Below are positions 34,000 to 43,118 of a stretch of 64,000 bases of DNA, in pieces. The notes below the pieces were generated by a model. It was not told the origin of the DNA. It searched no databases and worked only from the letters and a program-made list of their open reading frames with translations. Made by a program: the position numbers and the translations under genes. Source of the DNA: Bacteroidia bacterium (GTDB lineage Bacteria; Bacteroidota; Bacteroidia; J057); assembly GCA_030430575.1 (NCBI GenBank), contig JAUIKF010000031.1:1-64000 (forward strand). The letters are read 5' to 3'. Every line of letters starts with the position of its first letter. Within the stretch, counting starts at the first letter, position 1.

Positions 34000-34853
34000 G
34001 CAAACTGCTGACAACATATACCAATGAGCATTCCCGCTTCATGGTCGTAAATGGGGCCTTGCTCCATTATCGTGATGAAGGAGAGGGGGAGCCATTGTTG
34101 TTGTTGCACGGCGCATTTTCTTCTCTACATACATTTGATGGGTGGGTAGATAAACTCAAAGATAAATACCGCATCTTGCGGCTGGACTTACCTGGATTTG
34201 GGCTTTCCGACGTGCCCTTGAATCATTCCTTTACGATTCGCACCTATATCCAAATTATCAGTGTTTTTTTAGATCGATTAGACATAGAAACATGCCATGT
34301 GGCAGGCAGTTCTTTGGGGGGATGGTTGGCGTGGGAATTTGCGCTAAAGTATAAAGCGCACGTCAATCGGCTTATTCTGATAGATGCGGCAGGTTTTCTG
34401 GACGACCAAAGCATTCCGCTTCCCTTCAAAATGGCTCGTGTGCCATTTGTCAATCGGGTCCTGCGCTTCGCAGTCCAGCCTTCAGTCTTTGAACTGTTTC
34501 TCCGTCAAATTTATGGAGACCCTAAAAAGTTGACGAAAGCGGTCATTGACCGTTATTACCAACTGTTCTCCCAAGAAGGAAAGCCTGAGGCATTCCTATC
34601 CATGGCCAATGCCCGCTACAAGGACAATACCCTACACCTACGCGAATTGCCCCATGAGACCCTCGTCATGTGGGGGCGAAAAGATACTTGGCTACCCATT
34701 GAGAATGCCTATAAATTTCAGCAGCGAATTCCCGATGCCGAACTCATTATTTATGAAGAGCTTGGGCATATCCCCATGGAAGAGGATCCTCATGAAACAG
34801 CCTTAGACCTGTGGGCATTTTTATCACGACCCGTTTATGCAGTTAAAAAATAA
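33996..34853 (+). CDS. Alpha/beta hydrolase
   Basis: 285 residues of the alpha/beta hydrolase fold: oxyanion region LLLLHGAFSSLHTFDGW, nucleophile elbow AGSSLGGWLA (Ser), acid in GRKDTWLPIENA (Asp) and base in EELGHIPMEEDP (His). No signal peptide. It is coupled to the dioxygenase-like gene upstream and overlaps the DUF3574 lipoprotein gene by 17 bp downstream. The substrate cannot be named. Confidence 0.88.
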   Translation: MSKLLTTYTNEHSRFMVVNGALLHYRDEGEGEPLLLLHGAFSSLHTFDGWVDKLKDKYRILRLDLPGFGLSDVPLNHSFTIRTYIQIISVFLDRLDIETCHVAGSSLGGWLAWEFALKYKAHVNRLILIDAAGFLDDQSIPLPFKMARVPFVNRVLRFAVQPSVFELFLRQIYGDPKKLTKAVIDRYYQLFSQEGKPEAFLSMANARYKDNTLHLRELPHETLVMWGRKDTWLPIENAYKFQQRIPDAELIIYEELGHIPMEEDPHETALDLWAFLSRPVYAVKK

Positions 34854-35259
34854 GCATATTATCGTAACTTTCTGCCTGATTAGTATACTCCTCTTAGGGT
34901 GTTCGGAGCGGATGAGCAGTATTTCAAAAGGCCGTTGGGTCAAAACACAGCTTTATTTTGGGATGTCGATTCCTGGTGGGGGCAAGGTAGAAGAAGCGGA
35001 TTGGCAGGCCTTTTTGGATAAAACTGTCAGTCCACTCTTTAAGGAAGGTTTTACCGTTTTTGAGGCGTATGGGCTCTGGCAAGGGGAAGATGGAGCACCC
35101 GTGAGAGAGCTAAGTAGGGTAATCGCTCTGGTATATGTACATAATAAAGAGACCTCCCAAAATATTGAAGCTATCATGAGCGCTTATTGTGACCTGTTCC
35201 AACAGGAAGCGGTCTTAAGAATCGACCACAAAATCCGACTTGAATTTTATTCCAATTAA
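34837..35259 (+). CDS. DUF3574 lipoprotein
   Basis: 140 residues with a lipoprotein signal (IIVTFCLISILLLGC). The mature part (QLYFGMSIPGGGKVEEADWQ, LFKEGFTVFEAYGLW, QQEAVLRIDHKIRLEF) follows the DUF3574 pattern of small exported proteins with an alpha/beta ferredoxin-like fold. Function unknown. The ATG lies within the end of the hydrolase gene, so it is the third member of that operon. Confidence 0.78.
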   Translation: MQLKNKHIIVTFCLISILLLGCSERMSSISKGRWVKTQLYFGMSIPGGGKVEEADWQAFLDKTVSPLFKEGFTVFEAYGLWQGEDGAPVRELSRVIALVYVHNKETSQNIEAIMSAYCDLFQQEAVLRIDHKIRLEFYSN

Positions 35260-35291
35260 TCCAATAAATTTTTCCATACATAATTTCTGCC

Positions 35292-37100
35292 ATGATTTCC
35301 ACTCCAAAACCAATTGCCATACAAGACAGGCTTGCGCTCCTGAGAAATAAGATGAGCGCCCATGGACTCACTGCCTATATCGTTCCTGGAACTGATCCCC
35401 ACCAGAGTGAATATATTGCTCCCCACTGGAAAGGCCGTGATTGGATTTCTGGGTTTGATGGATCTGCTGGTACGGTGGTTGTAACCCTAGATCTTGCTGG
35501 TCTTTGGACAGATTCACGCTACTTTCTTCAGGCTGAAAATCAGCTGGCAGGCACCACGGTAGACCTGCAAAAACAAGTGAATCAAGGCGCCCCAGAATAT
35601 ATAGACTGGTTGTCTGATACCCTTGGGGAAGGTGACAAAGTAGGGGTAGATGGAAAACTGTTTTCTGTAGCTAGTGTCAAGCGAATGAAAAAGGCGTTTG
35701 GTGAAAAAAACATTGAATTAGAAACGGTAGGGGATCTTTTTGGGGAAATTTGGGCAAATCGGCCCTTTATTCCTGGAAATGAGATTTATGAACATCCTCT
35801 GGAATATGCGGGCAAGAGCCGAGCAGAAAAACTGACATTGATCAGAGATGAGATGACCGAAAAAGGGACAGATTTCCACCTCCTCACCGCACTAGATGAT
35901 ATTGCATGGACCTTTAACCTTCGTGGAAGTGATGTAGACTACAACCCTGTAGCGATTTGTTATGCATTGATAGGTAAAGACACAGTTTCCCTGTTTATTG
36001 ACAATGCGAAGGTGCCTGCTGATTTTGAAGAAACGCTAAAATCTGATGGGATCACTTTACGTCCCTATGAAGCGATCGACGATGCTTTACAGGCTTTGCC
36101 TCACGATGCAAGCATCCTCATAGATCCCCACAAAACCAGCCAATGGCTGTTTGAATCCATACCTTCGGAATGTACCCAAGTAAATAGTGCGACAATTCCC
36201 ATGGGGCTTAAAGCCCTCAAAAACGAAACGGAGATTAGACATACCCGCCAGACCATGGTAAAGGATGGTGTAGCGATGGTAAAGTTTTTAAAGTGGATTG
36301 AAGAAAATGTAGGCAAAAACGAAGTTTCTGAAGTATCCGCCGCTGAGCAGTTATATCAATTCCGAGCAGAGCAAGACCATTTTGTAGGAGAGAGCTTTAG
36401 CACGATTGCAGGCTATAGAGGCCATGGAGCTATTATTCACTACCGTGCTACAGAAGCGACAGATGTTCCCTTAAAGCCCGAGGGGCTGTTTTTGGTGGAC
36501 TCTGGCGGCCAATACTTGGACGGTACCACAGACATTACCCGGACCATTACGCTTGGGAGCCCTTCTAAAGAGGAGATCACAGATTTCACTCTTGTCTTGA
36601 AAGGGCACATAGCCCTGAACAGAGCAGTATTCCCCGCTGGCACCTCTGGTGGCCAGCTAGACATCTTGGCGCGAAACGCTATGTGGATGGAAGGCATCAA
36701 TTATGGCCACGGAACGGGCCATGGGGTTGGGTTCTTCTTGAATGTCCACGAGCCGCCGCAGCGGATTGGTCAAGGGCAGTCTTCTGCCCTCAATACCCCC
36801 CTAGAAGTGGGCATGATCACTTCCAATGAGCCAGGCATCTACCGCACCGATAAGCACGGTATCCGCATTGAAAACCTCATTTTGACTATTCCTCATGAGG
36901 AAAATGACTTTGGTACCTTCCTCAAGTTTGAAAACCTGACTTGGTGTCATATCGATACCCGACTCATCGATGTGGATATGCTCACCAAAGACGAACGCAA
37001 GTGGTTTAATGCCTACCACGAGACCGTCTTTGAGAAGCTTTCTCCATACTTGGATGAAGAGACGCGCCTGTGGTTGCGGAGTAAAACCGCTGCGATATAA
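35292..37100 (+). CDS. Xaa-Pro aminopeptidase (M24B, three-domain type)
   Basis: 602 residues, the length of eukaryote-like three-domain aminopeptidase P, with two creatinase-like N-terminal domains and a C-terminal pita-bread domain. Metal ligands are visible: the two Asp in LVDSGGQYLDGTTDITRT, His in GHGTGHGVGFF, Glu in TSNEPGIYRTD and Glu in GIRIENLI. It cleaves an N-terminal residue preceding proline in the cytosol. It follows the DUF3574 gene by 32 bp but probably has its own translation signals. A short hairpin follows about 55 bp after the stop. Confidence 0.92.
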   Translation: MISTPKPIAIQDRLALLRNKMSAHGLTAYIVPGTDPHQSEYIAPHWKGRDWISGFDGSAGTVVVTLDLAGLWTDSRYFLQAENQLAGTTVDLQKQVNQGAPEYIDWLSDTLGEGDKVGVDGKLFSVASVKRMKKAFGEKNIELETVGDLFGEIWANRPFIPGNEIYEHPLEYAGKSRAEKLTLIRDEMTEKGTDFHLLTALDDIAWTFNLRGSDVDYNPVAICYALIGKDTVSLFIDNAKVPADFEETLKSDGITLRPYEAIDDALQALPHDASILIDPHKTSQWLFESIPSECTQVNSATIPMGLKALKNETEIRHTRQTMVKDGVAMVKFLKWIEENVGKNEVSEVSAAEQLYQFRAEQDHFVGESFSTIAGYRGHGAIIHYRATEATDVPLKPEGLFLVDSGGQYLDGTTDITRTITLGSPSKEEITDFTLVLKGHIALNRAVFPAGTSGGQLDILARNAMWMEGINYGHGTGHGVGFFLNVHEPPQRIGQGQSSALNTPLEVGMITSNEPGIYRTDKHGIRIENLILTIPHEENDFGTFLKFENLTWCHIDTRLIDVDMLTKDERKWFNAYHETVFEKLSPYLDEETRLWLRSKTAAI

Positions 37101-37156
37101 TTTTTTTTACCATTAGGAATAAAGCATTACCTCTATAACCTGGGGTAAGTGTAAGA

Positions 37157-37184
37157 TGCCGACCCCATCAAGATGTGGTCGGCA
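37157..37184. repeat. Short hairpin GCCGACC/GGTCGGC
   Basis: TGCCGACC (37157-37164) and GGTCGGCA (37177-37184) pair, with CATC/GATG continuing the stem after one mismatch. It lies 57 bp after the aminopeptidase stop; no T run follows. Confidence 0.6.
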
Positions 37185-37246
37185 CCAGCTCATATACAGA
37201 GTTTATTTGTAGTGAAGGACAAACACTAAAACAAATAAACTTAATT

Positions 37247-38698
37247 ATGCAATCATTACCTCAAACCCCAGAACTTGAAATTGTAGTCAAAGATTCTAGA
37301 TTTAGAACAAATGGCATTTTCCGCGAAGGTCAAAAGTTCAACCTATTTGATTTCAACAAACACAAATCCCTTGACTTGCGGGTTAATCTAAAAAAATCAT
37401 CCCGAGGCCTTCGCTTAAAAACTAATTTGACAACGGAACGAGACGAGAGAGGGCCAGGAGGTTTTTTTAAAAGCGGGAATCCCTTTGCCTTTGAGACCCA
37501 AAATTTAATTACTGGGGTTGCCTTTAGCCTGTCAGGTTCTTTTTCCAGTTTCTTCTCAGTTATGTACCAGGCTGAGAAGCTTCATGGTGGGCATACAAAA
37601 TGGTGCTTCAATGGAGAATTTTGTGGTACACGCGGCGACTATAACCCAATAGTAAGTCTTACCATTTTGATCGTGCCTATGAGCAGGAGAGATGCCGGAA
37701 AGACTGTAAGTGAAATTCAAGCTAAAAGAGAGGCAGAACTTGAACCACATAAAAAGGAAATCCAACGCATCCAGGCTGATTTAGCGCACGAAAGAAAGGT
37801 TAGAGAAGAAATAAAGAAAAACCTAGAAGTCAAACGATTATTTGAAACTATCAGGCAGAGTATAAGGCCCGACTTGCGTGCTAAAATTAAAAACATTGCC
37901 AATCAAAACTTTGATTCAGTACTTCAGAAATCCAATGTATATATAGCCCAGGCATCTACTGAATTAGCACTTGCTTACAATAGATTAGAAAACAAAGTTT
38001 TTGATTTGGAAAATGAAACCCTAACGGCGGAGGAAATCAAAAAAAAGGCGAAAGACCAATTTGACAAACATAGTGCGCCAATCATAAAATTCATGAAGGA
38101 TTTTGATAAAATGAGGCAAGATAATGAAATCACAAGGCTCATCCATGATCTAGGCCAATTAGCCCAACAACAAGAAAAAGGAGATGATGTTGAAAAAATG
38201 ATTAAAGAGCTTTCTGGCAAAATGTTTGCCCTTTCTGCTGAAAGACTTTTGGATTTGGCCAAGTCTTTTAGTGTTCAGGTAGGACCTGAAGCGGTGGGTG
38301 GTGTAGGAGGAAATTGGGGTGTCGGTTTTGCTTTTTCTCCAAAAATAGACATTGTAGAAGAAGTAAAAAAAAGTAAAAACATCGAAGACCTACAGAAAAC
38401 ATTTGCCAATACAGAAATTGACTTTAAAGGGCTTGTCGGTGGCAATGTCGTTGCAGGAATTTCACTGGGTGTTTCAGCAGCAATCAACATCGGTATTTGG
38501 AAATCAGATATAGATAAATTGGATGGCATGAGTTGGGCTGTAAGTGTTGAAATACCTGTAGGAGGACCTGTCGGCATTGGAATTAGTATGGTTTTCGGTT
38601 TCGATCCTGTCGAATATCAAGGCCTTGTACTTTCTGTCGGCGCCGGTGTAGGCACCAGTATAGCCACATTATCTGCAGGGTATACGCATAGTTTTTAA
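37247..38698 (+). CDS. Unknown protein with coiled coil and Gly-rich C-terminal domain
   Basis: 483 residues from ATG 37247 (the frame is open 24 codons earlier, but over the hairpin region). No signal peptide. The N-terminal part (about 1-165) is beta-rich, with FCGTRGDYNPIVSL. A charged helical/coiled-coil region follows (about 170-350, KREAELEPHKKEIQRIQADL). The C-terminal part (about 360-483) is Gly/Val-rich with regular beta pattern (GGNWGVGFAFSPKIDI, VSVEIPVGGPVGIGISM, SVGAGVGTSIATLSAGYTHSF). I do not recognise a family. The C-terminus resembles membrane-active or barrel-like domains. It is AT-rich and has its own strong terminator. Confidence 0.6.
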   Translation: MQSLPQTPELEIVVKDSRFRTNGIFREGQKFNLFDFNKHKSLDLRVNLKKSSRGLRLKTNLTTERDERGPGGFFKSGNPFAFETQNLITGVAFSLSGSFSSFFSVMYQAEKLHGGHTKWCFNGEFCGTRGDYNPIVSLTILIVPMSRRDAGKTVSEIQAKREAELEPHKKEIQRIQADLAHERKVREEIKKNLEVKRLFETIRQSIRPDLRAKIKNIANQNFDSVLQKSNVYIAQASTELALAYNRLENKVFDLENETLTAEEIKKKAKDQFDKHSAPIIKFMKDFDKMRQDNEITRLIHDLGQLAQQQEKGDDVEKMIKELSGKMFALSAERLLDLAKSFSVQVGPEAVGGVGGNWGVGFAFSPKIDIVEEVKKSKNIEDLQKTFANTEIDFKGLVGGNVVAGISLGVSAAINIGIWKSDIDKLDGMSWAVSVEIPVGGPVGIGISMVFGFDPVEYQGLVLSVGAGVGTSIATLSAGYTHSF

Positions 38699-38724
38699 GG
38701 GTAAAAATTCTTTTGCCGAAGCTG

Positions 38725-38759
38725 GCGGCAACTGTTGCTTAGCAGCAGTTGCCGCTTTT
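38725..38759 (+). terminator. Rho-independent terminator
   Basis: GCGGCAACTG (38725-38734) pairs perfectly with CAGTTGCCGC (38746-38755), followed by TTTT. It ends the transcript of the unknown protein gene. Confidence 0.85.
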
Positions 38760-38851
38760 CTGTTAAATATTGTGCGAATCCAATTTGGACTAATGTACTA
38801 CGGTGCTATATTTAGCTGCAGAGTTGAATATATCCGCCAATACATAAGCTT

Positions 38852-39874
38852 ATGACCACCCGCACCGCTTACTACGTCCAGCCCAAAGCTGGCTCCCTCA
38901 AAAACCTGAAACAGGTTCAGGAAACACTAAATCCACCAGCTACAGGCGAGGTCCAGGTCGCAGTAAAGACCATCGGGCTCAATTTTGCTGATATTTTTGC
39001 GGTACTAGGATTGTATAGTGCTACGCCTAAAGGTGCTTTTGTGCCCGGGTTGGAATACGCAGGAGAGATCATTGGGGTAGGGGAGGGCGTTGGAAATTTG
39101 ACGGTAGGGCAAAAGGTGATGGGAGTCACCCGCTTTGGCGGGTATGCTACCCACCTCAATATCGATGCGCGCTATGCGATCCCATTACCAGAAAACTGGT
39201 CATTTGAAGAAGGCGCTGCCTTTCTTGTCCAGGGGCTGACAGCTTATTACGCGCTATTTGAATTGGGGAATCTGAAGGCAGGGCAGCGAGTGCTCATCCA
39301 TAGCGCCGCAGGCGGTGTGGGCATTCTCGCCAACCGCATGGCCAAGGCTGCGGGGGCCATCACCATCGGAACCGTTGGTCGTGAATCAAAGGTCCCTTTT
39401 CTCAACGATGAAGGGGTTGATCATCAGATTGTTAGGGGGAAGGACTTTGAACAAAAACTTCAAGAGAGTTTAGGAGGTCAACCTTTGGAGTTGATCTTAG
39501 ACTGTATCGGTGGAAAAATCTTCAAAATAGGATTTAAAACCTTGGCGCCCATGGGGCGTGTAGTGGTATTTGGATCAGCACATTATGCCCGCCCAGGCGA
39601 TCGCCCAAATTACTTCCACCTCATATGGAAGTACCTTCGCCGCCCCAAAATTGACCCCCAGCAATTACCCCAAATCAACAAATCTCTCCTTGGATTTAAC
39701 CTGATCTACCTCTATGAGCAAGCCGATCTGATGCATGACTTGATTGGAAAAATCTACGCCCTCAATATCGCTGCACCGCATATTGGTCACACCTTTGCAT
39801 TTGATGAATTGCCTGATGCATTAAGGCTGTTTTTGACAGGGAAAACGATGGGAAAGGTGATAGTGAAGGTATGA
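38852..39874 (+). CDS. Zinc-independent MDR oxidoreductase (quinone oxidoreductase-like)
   Basis: 340 residues of the medium-chain dehydrogenase/reductase superfamily. The N-terminal GroES-like domain (GLNFADIFAVLGLY, PGLEYAGEIIGVGEG) lacks zinc-binding cysteines. The Rossmann domain has HSAAGGVGILANRMAKAAGA, the NADPH-binding glycine motif of the quinone oxidoreductase/VAT-1-like branch. It probably reduces quinones or enones with NADPH in the cytosol. It overlaps the small lipoprotein gene by 4 bp. Confidence 0.85.
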   Translation: MTTRTAYYVQPKAGSLKNLKQVQETLNPPATGEVQVAVKTIGLNFADIFAVLGLYSATPKGAFVPGLEYAGEIIGVGEGVGNLTVGQKVMGVTRFGGYATHLNIDARYAIPLPENWSFEEGAAFLVQGLTAYYALFELGNLKAGQRVLIHSAAGGVGILANRMAKAAGAITIGTVGRESKVPFLNDEGVDHQIVRGKDFEQKLQESLGGQPLELILDCIGGKIFKIGFKTLAPMGRVVVFGSAHYARPGDRPNYFHLIWKYLRRPKIDPQQLPQINKSLLGFNLIYLYEQADLMHDLIGKIYALNIAAPHIGHTFAFDELPDALRLFLTGKTMGKVIVKV

Positions 39875-40077
39875 GAAAATTTTGTGGTATTATATTTCTG
39901 GCTATTATAATCGGATTTTCCGCTTGTAAACAAGAACCCCAAAAACCTAAACGCCTATCAAAAGCAGAGCGAAAAAGAATTATTTCTTTTCTCAACACCT
40001 TGAATGATGAGGCTTTTGACAAAAGTGAACCTGTGGCTGTCCCCAGTGGCCTTCCCGTAGGAGGGAATATCCATTGA
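39871..40077 (+). CDS. Small lipoprotein
   Basis: 68 residues beginning at the ATGA overlap with the oxidoreductase gene. A lipoprotein signal (IIFLAIIIGFSAC) is followed by a Lys/Arg-rich short mature chain (KPKRLSKAERKRIISF). No family recognised. Its stop is 6 bp from the convergent gene. Confidence 0.6.
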   Translation: MRKFCGIIFLAIIIGFSACKQEPQKPKRLSKAERKRIISFLNTLNDEAFDKSEPVAVPSGLPVGGNIH

Positions 40078-40083
40078 CGCTTA

Positions 40084-41559
40084 TTATTTTTTTTGCGACA
40101 ACCATTCCCCTACATCCAGGTAGTCTAACCCATTCTTCCACACAGCACTGTTTTTTTCCCTTTCTAAACTCACAACCAGTTTATTGAATAGCTGCTCATG
40201 ATGAGAAATAGGCGTGGTGCAAATTTTGGAAAAAAAGCGAAGGAGGCATTGCTCAAAGCTATCCAGCGGCCCGATTTTTCGCTTGAAACGTCGGGTCGCA
40301 TCGAGGGCATACCGAAGGTATAGGAGATTGCCCAATTCATAATGGATAAACAAATGCAGCAAGCGTGCAAATACCTGAATATCTCTCCGCAGCTCACCAT
40401 ATGACTGGTTGATCAACTCATTTACCCAATGGAGGGCTTCTTTATATTGTCCCAACATAAAATGGCAATAGGCAAACTGAAACCGGAACAACATATGATA
40501 TTCGAGGGAGGCGTCTACAGCATTGCCTTGCCATAGGGTTTGAATCTCTGGGATCAAATCGATCCCTTTTTGATAGGCTCGCTGATCCCGATAAAGCTCC
40601 AGTTCTACATTATAGGTTTTCAATAAAGCCTTGTGAATGAGGGGACTCATTTTTAGCTTATAGGTTTCTGGGATACGCTTTATTTTAGCTAAAATTTTTG
40701 GGATTTCATCATGCCCATTCATGTGTAGGTGGGCGCCTATTTTATTATTTAAGACAATAATATAGGCTTGCGGATCTTCAGCAATTCTGTCAGGATGAGC
40801 TTCTAGCGATTCGATCACTTTGTCCAAGTGAACCATCCCTTTTTTCCCATCCCCTTCAGCCATAATGGCATGTACATACCGAATATGTTGGCGGAGAATA
40901 TGCGCTTTTAGACTTAGGTCATGATCTGCTACTTGCATGAGAGGATGAGCGATAAGACTCTGACGACCAGATACTTGTTCTCCTCCTACTTGCGGAATCC
41001 AATCAAATAAATTAGCGGTTACATCCCACAATTGATGGAGGTGTTGAACCTGTGTTAAAGCTTCCGTTTCCTGCTGATGAAGCTCATTAAGTACCTTCCT
41101 GGCCTGCAAGGTAGAGGTGCCACGAAGGGCAATCTGCCGTTTTAGGGCGATGATTTCGAGTAGGGCGAGGTGTTTTTCATACTGGATAGCTAGTTTTTCT
41201 GCTTTCTTAATTCGCTCTTGGCAAATGGGGTAACATTCCCTTTGCAACATGATATGGGCATCGATCAGCAAATGCTTGATCTGGATATCAGGACTGGCTT
41301 CTGCATGAAAATTTCGAAGGCTTTTGAGAATTAATCCCCTTAAATAGTGCTTTACTACATGCAATTGGCGAATAAAACGCTCCCCCACAAACTGTTTCTT
41401 TACTGTATCCTCTTCGTATTGATCTTGCTTTTCGATAAACGCAAACAATTTTAAGTAGTTTTTAGCCTTGCCTTGCATGCCCGCAAACAGCCTGAAATAT
41501 CGCTTTTCAGAGCGGTTGAGTGATTTGATTAATAAAAAAAGGGAATCTGGTTTGGCCAT
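40084..41559 (-). CDS. Helical repeat protein of unknown function
   Basis: 491 residues, almost entirely helical, opening with DSLFLLIKSLNRSEKRYFRL, a start I associate with a Bacteroidota-specific family of unknown function. The interior has TPR-like helical hairpins (YQKGIDLIPEIQTLW, AYCHFMLGQYKEALHWVNEL). No signal peptide or membrane segment. TPR-like proteins mediate protein contacts; no partner can be named. Confidence 0.65.
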   Translation of the reverse strand: MAKPDSLFLLIKSLNRSEKRYFRLFAGMQGKAKNYLKLFAFIEKQDQYEEDTVKKQFVGERFIRQLHVVKHYLRGLILKSLRNFHAEASPDIQIKHLLIDAHIMLQRECYPICQERIKKAEKLAIQYEKHLALLEIIALKRQIALRGTSTLQARKVLNELHQQETEALTQVQHLHQLWDVTANLFDWIPQVGGEQVSGRQSLIAHPLMQVADHDLSLKAHILRQHIRYVHAIMAEGDGKKGMVHLDKVIESLEAHPDRIAEDPQAYIIVLNNKIGAHLHMNGHDEIPKILAKIKRIPETYKLKMSPLIHKALLKTYNVELELYRDQRAYQKGIDLIPEIQTLWQGNAVDASLEYHMLFRFQFAYCHFMLGQYKEALHWVNELINQSYGELRRDIQVFARLLHLFIHYELGNLLYLRYALDATRRFKRKIGPLDSFEQCLLRFFSKICTTPISHHEQLFNKLVVSLEREKNSAVWKNGLDYLDVGEWLSQKK

Positions 41560-41687
41560 TAGAATACTACGTTTTTACACAAAAAATGCTATGAAAAGCT
41601 ATTAATAGATTCAATATTAGCTATTTTCTATTAATAAGACCTTTACAAAATAAGGAATTGTTCTATTTTTTTTAGCATTCAAGCCCG

Positions 41688-41695
41688 TATTTTTG
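41688..41695 (+). promoter_or_regulatory. Candidate -7 box TATTTTTG for the VOC gene
   Basis: TATTTTTG matches TAnnTTTG and lies 43 bp before the VOC ATG in the AT-rich divergent gap. No clear -33 TTG at the expected spacing. Confidence 0.4.
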
Positions 41696-41737
41696 GAATA
41701 AATCAATTTCTTATCACTATTTAAACACCTTATTATT

Positions 41738-42106
41738 ATGTCAAATGCAATCAACTGGTTCGAGATCCCTGCTACTAACTTTGAAGCAGCCGTAGATTTT
41801 TATGGAAAAGTCCTTGATGGAGAAATTCTCACACAGGATATGATGGGGATGCAAATGGGTTTTTTGCCCGCAGGGGAAGGAAATGTAGGAGGCGCTGTCG
41901 TAGCAGGCGAAGGATATAAGCCTTCTACCGAAGGTGCCTTGGTATACCTGAATGGCGGTGATGACCTGAATGTTCCTCTCAGTAGGGTAGAAGCTGCGGG
42001 CGGAAAAGTCCTGATGCCTAAAACCAAAATTTCAGACGAAATCGGCCACATGGCTATCTTCCTGGACAATGAAGGAAACCGCCTTGCTTTTCATTCTCAA
42101 GGATAA
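41738..42106 (+). CDS. VOC (glyoxalase/bleomycin resistance-like) family protein
   Basis: 122 residues, a single vicinal-oxygen-chelate unit pair: NAINWFEIPATNFEAAVDFY at the N-terminus and GHMAIFLDNEGNRLAFHSQ at the C-terminus. It is the short stand-alone type with unknown substrate; Glu and His positions that bind metal in glyoxalases are only partly kept. Single gene with a palindrome after the stop. Confidence 0.82.
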   Translation: MSNAINWFEIPATNFEAAVDFYGKVLDGEILTQDMMGMQMGFLPAGEGNVGGAVVAGEGYKPSTEGALVYLNGGDDLNVPLSRVEAAGGKVLMPKTKISDEIGHMAIFLDNEGNRLAFHSQG

Positions 42107-42122
42107 TCTATTTTCATTGTAT

Positions 42123-42154
42123 ATTGTAGGGCTAGTCATGACTAGCCCTACAAT
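42123..42154. repeat. Perfect 32-bp palindrome
   Basis: ATTGTAGGGCTAGTCA and its exact reverse complement adjoin with no loop. It lies 17 bp after the VOC stop and 15 bp before the DUF2461 start. It resembles in length and placement, but not in sequence, the 34-bp palindrome at 25168. Confidence 0.85.
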
Positions 42155-42168
42155 TCAACTCATTTATT

Positions 42169-42831
42169 ATGCCGTATTTTACCCAAGATTTCATTCTTTT
42201 CTTTCGAGAATTGGTCCTCAATAACCAACGTGAGTGGTTTCATGCGAACAAAAAAACCTATGAAAAGGAAGTCAAAGAACCTTTTAGAACATTTGTACAG
42301 GATCTGATAGACCGTGTGTCTGAGATAGACCCTGACATCCAAATCGATCCCAAAGACGCCATTTTTCGCATTAACCGCGATATTCGCTTCTCCAAAGACA
42401 AGCGACCTTATAAGGAGTATGTCTCTGCGGTTATTTCTCCAGAGGGGAAAAAGGATAAAACAAACCCTGGGTTGTATATAGAGCTTACGCCCGAGCGGGT
42501 GCGCGTATATGGCGGGGTATATGTCCTGGACAAGGAGCAGTTGATCAATGTACGGAGTACCATTGCCAGTAACCTGGAGACCTTTCAGGCGATCTTGGAT
42601 GATAAGAAATTCAAGAATCGCTATGAGACGATTCGTGGAGAGCAGCATAAACGCATTCCAAAAGAATTTCAGGAAGCGCATAAAAGCCAGCCCCTTATCG
42701 CGAATAAGCAGTTCTATTATTACACGGATTTGCCGATTGAGTCTATCCTTGAGGATAATTTTATGGATGAGGTAATGGCGTGTTATATGGATGGGATTCC
42801 GATGCGAGATTTTTTGGCGGGAGCGCTGTAG
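42169..42831 (+). CDS. DUF2461 family protein
   Basis: 220 residues. LNNQREWFHANKKTYEKEVK near the N-terminus, RINRDIRFSKDKRPYKEYVS and GLYIELTPERVRVYGGVY are the conserved blocks of DUF2461 (TIGR02453). The family is cytosolic and of unknown function. The gene starts shortly after the palindrome and is followed by the nested inverted-repeat region. Confidence 0.88.
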   Translation: MPYFTQDFILFFRELVLNNQREWFHANKKTYEKEVKEPFRTFVQDLIDRVSEIDPDIQIDPKDAIFRINRDIRFSKDKRPYKEYVSAVISPEGKKDKTNPGLYIELTPERVRVYGGVYVLDKEQLINVRSTIASNLETFQAILDDKKFKNRYETIRGEQHKRIPKEFQEAHKSQPLIANKQFYYYTDLPIESILEDNFMDEVMACYMDGIPMRDFLAGAL

Positions 42832-42851
42832 TATTGTGTGTAAAAGTTTTT

Positions 42852-43049
42852 GGTTCTCTGACAATTTTAGCGGAGCTTCCACTTTGGCATTGAAACATCT
42901 CCTGAACCCCGCAAGCCCCGTCCTCTTCAAAGAGGACTTCCCACAAGCCTTGGATGGCGCGAAAACCTCTTTGAAGAGGTTGCGGCCTGTGCGAGCGGAG
43001 ATGTGTTTGTAAGAAGCGACAAGCTTCCCACGGAGTTTGTCAAAGAACC
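42852..43049. repeat. Nested ~200-bp inverted-repeat element (MITE-like or structured RNA)
   Basis: Outer arms GGTTCTCTGACAA (42852-42864) and TTGTCAAAGAACC (43037-43049) pair with one mismatch. Middle arms AAACATCTCC (42893-42902) and GGAGATGTGTTT (42997-43008) pair with a 2-nt bulge. Inside are two perfect hairpins, GTCCTCTTCAAAGAGGAC (42920-42937) and AACCTCTTTGAAGAGGTT (42964-42981). No credible gene lies in this 284-bp gap. Confidence 0.6.
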
Positions 43050-43090
43050 TAGTTTTTTTACCTTTTCATTACTTTTCATTACAACAGAGT

Positions 43091-43118
43091 TGTCATTTCG
43101 ACCAACGGGAGAAATCTA
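43091..43118. repeat. GTCATTTCGACC...GGAGAAATCT repeat
   Basis: The sequence TGTCATTTCGACC, then AACG, then GGAGAAATCTA is a form of an interspersed repeat I know from many Bacteroidota genomes. It overlaps the stop codon of the HTH gene. Confidence 0.5.

Noticed and set aside
42160-42930. 256-codon minus-strand frame opposite DUF2461
   Set aside because: It is a shadow of the DUF2461 gene extended through the nested inverted repeat.
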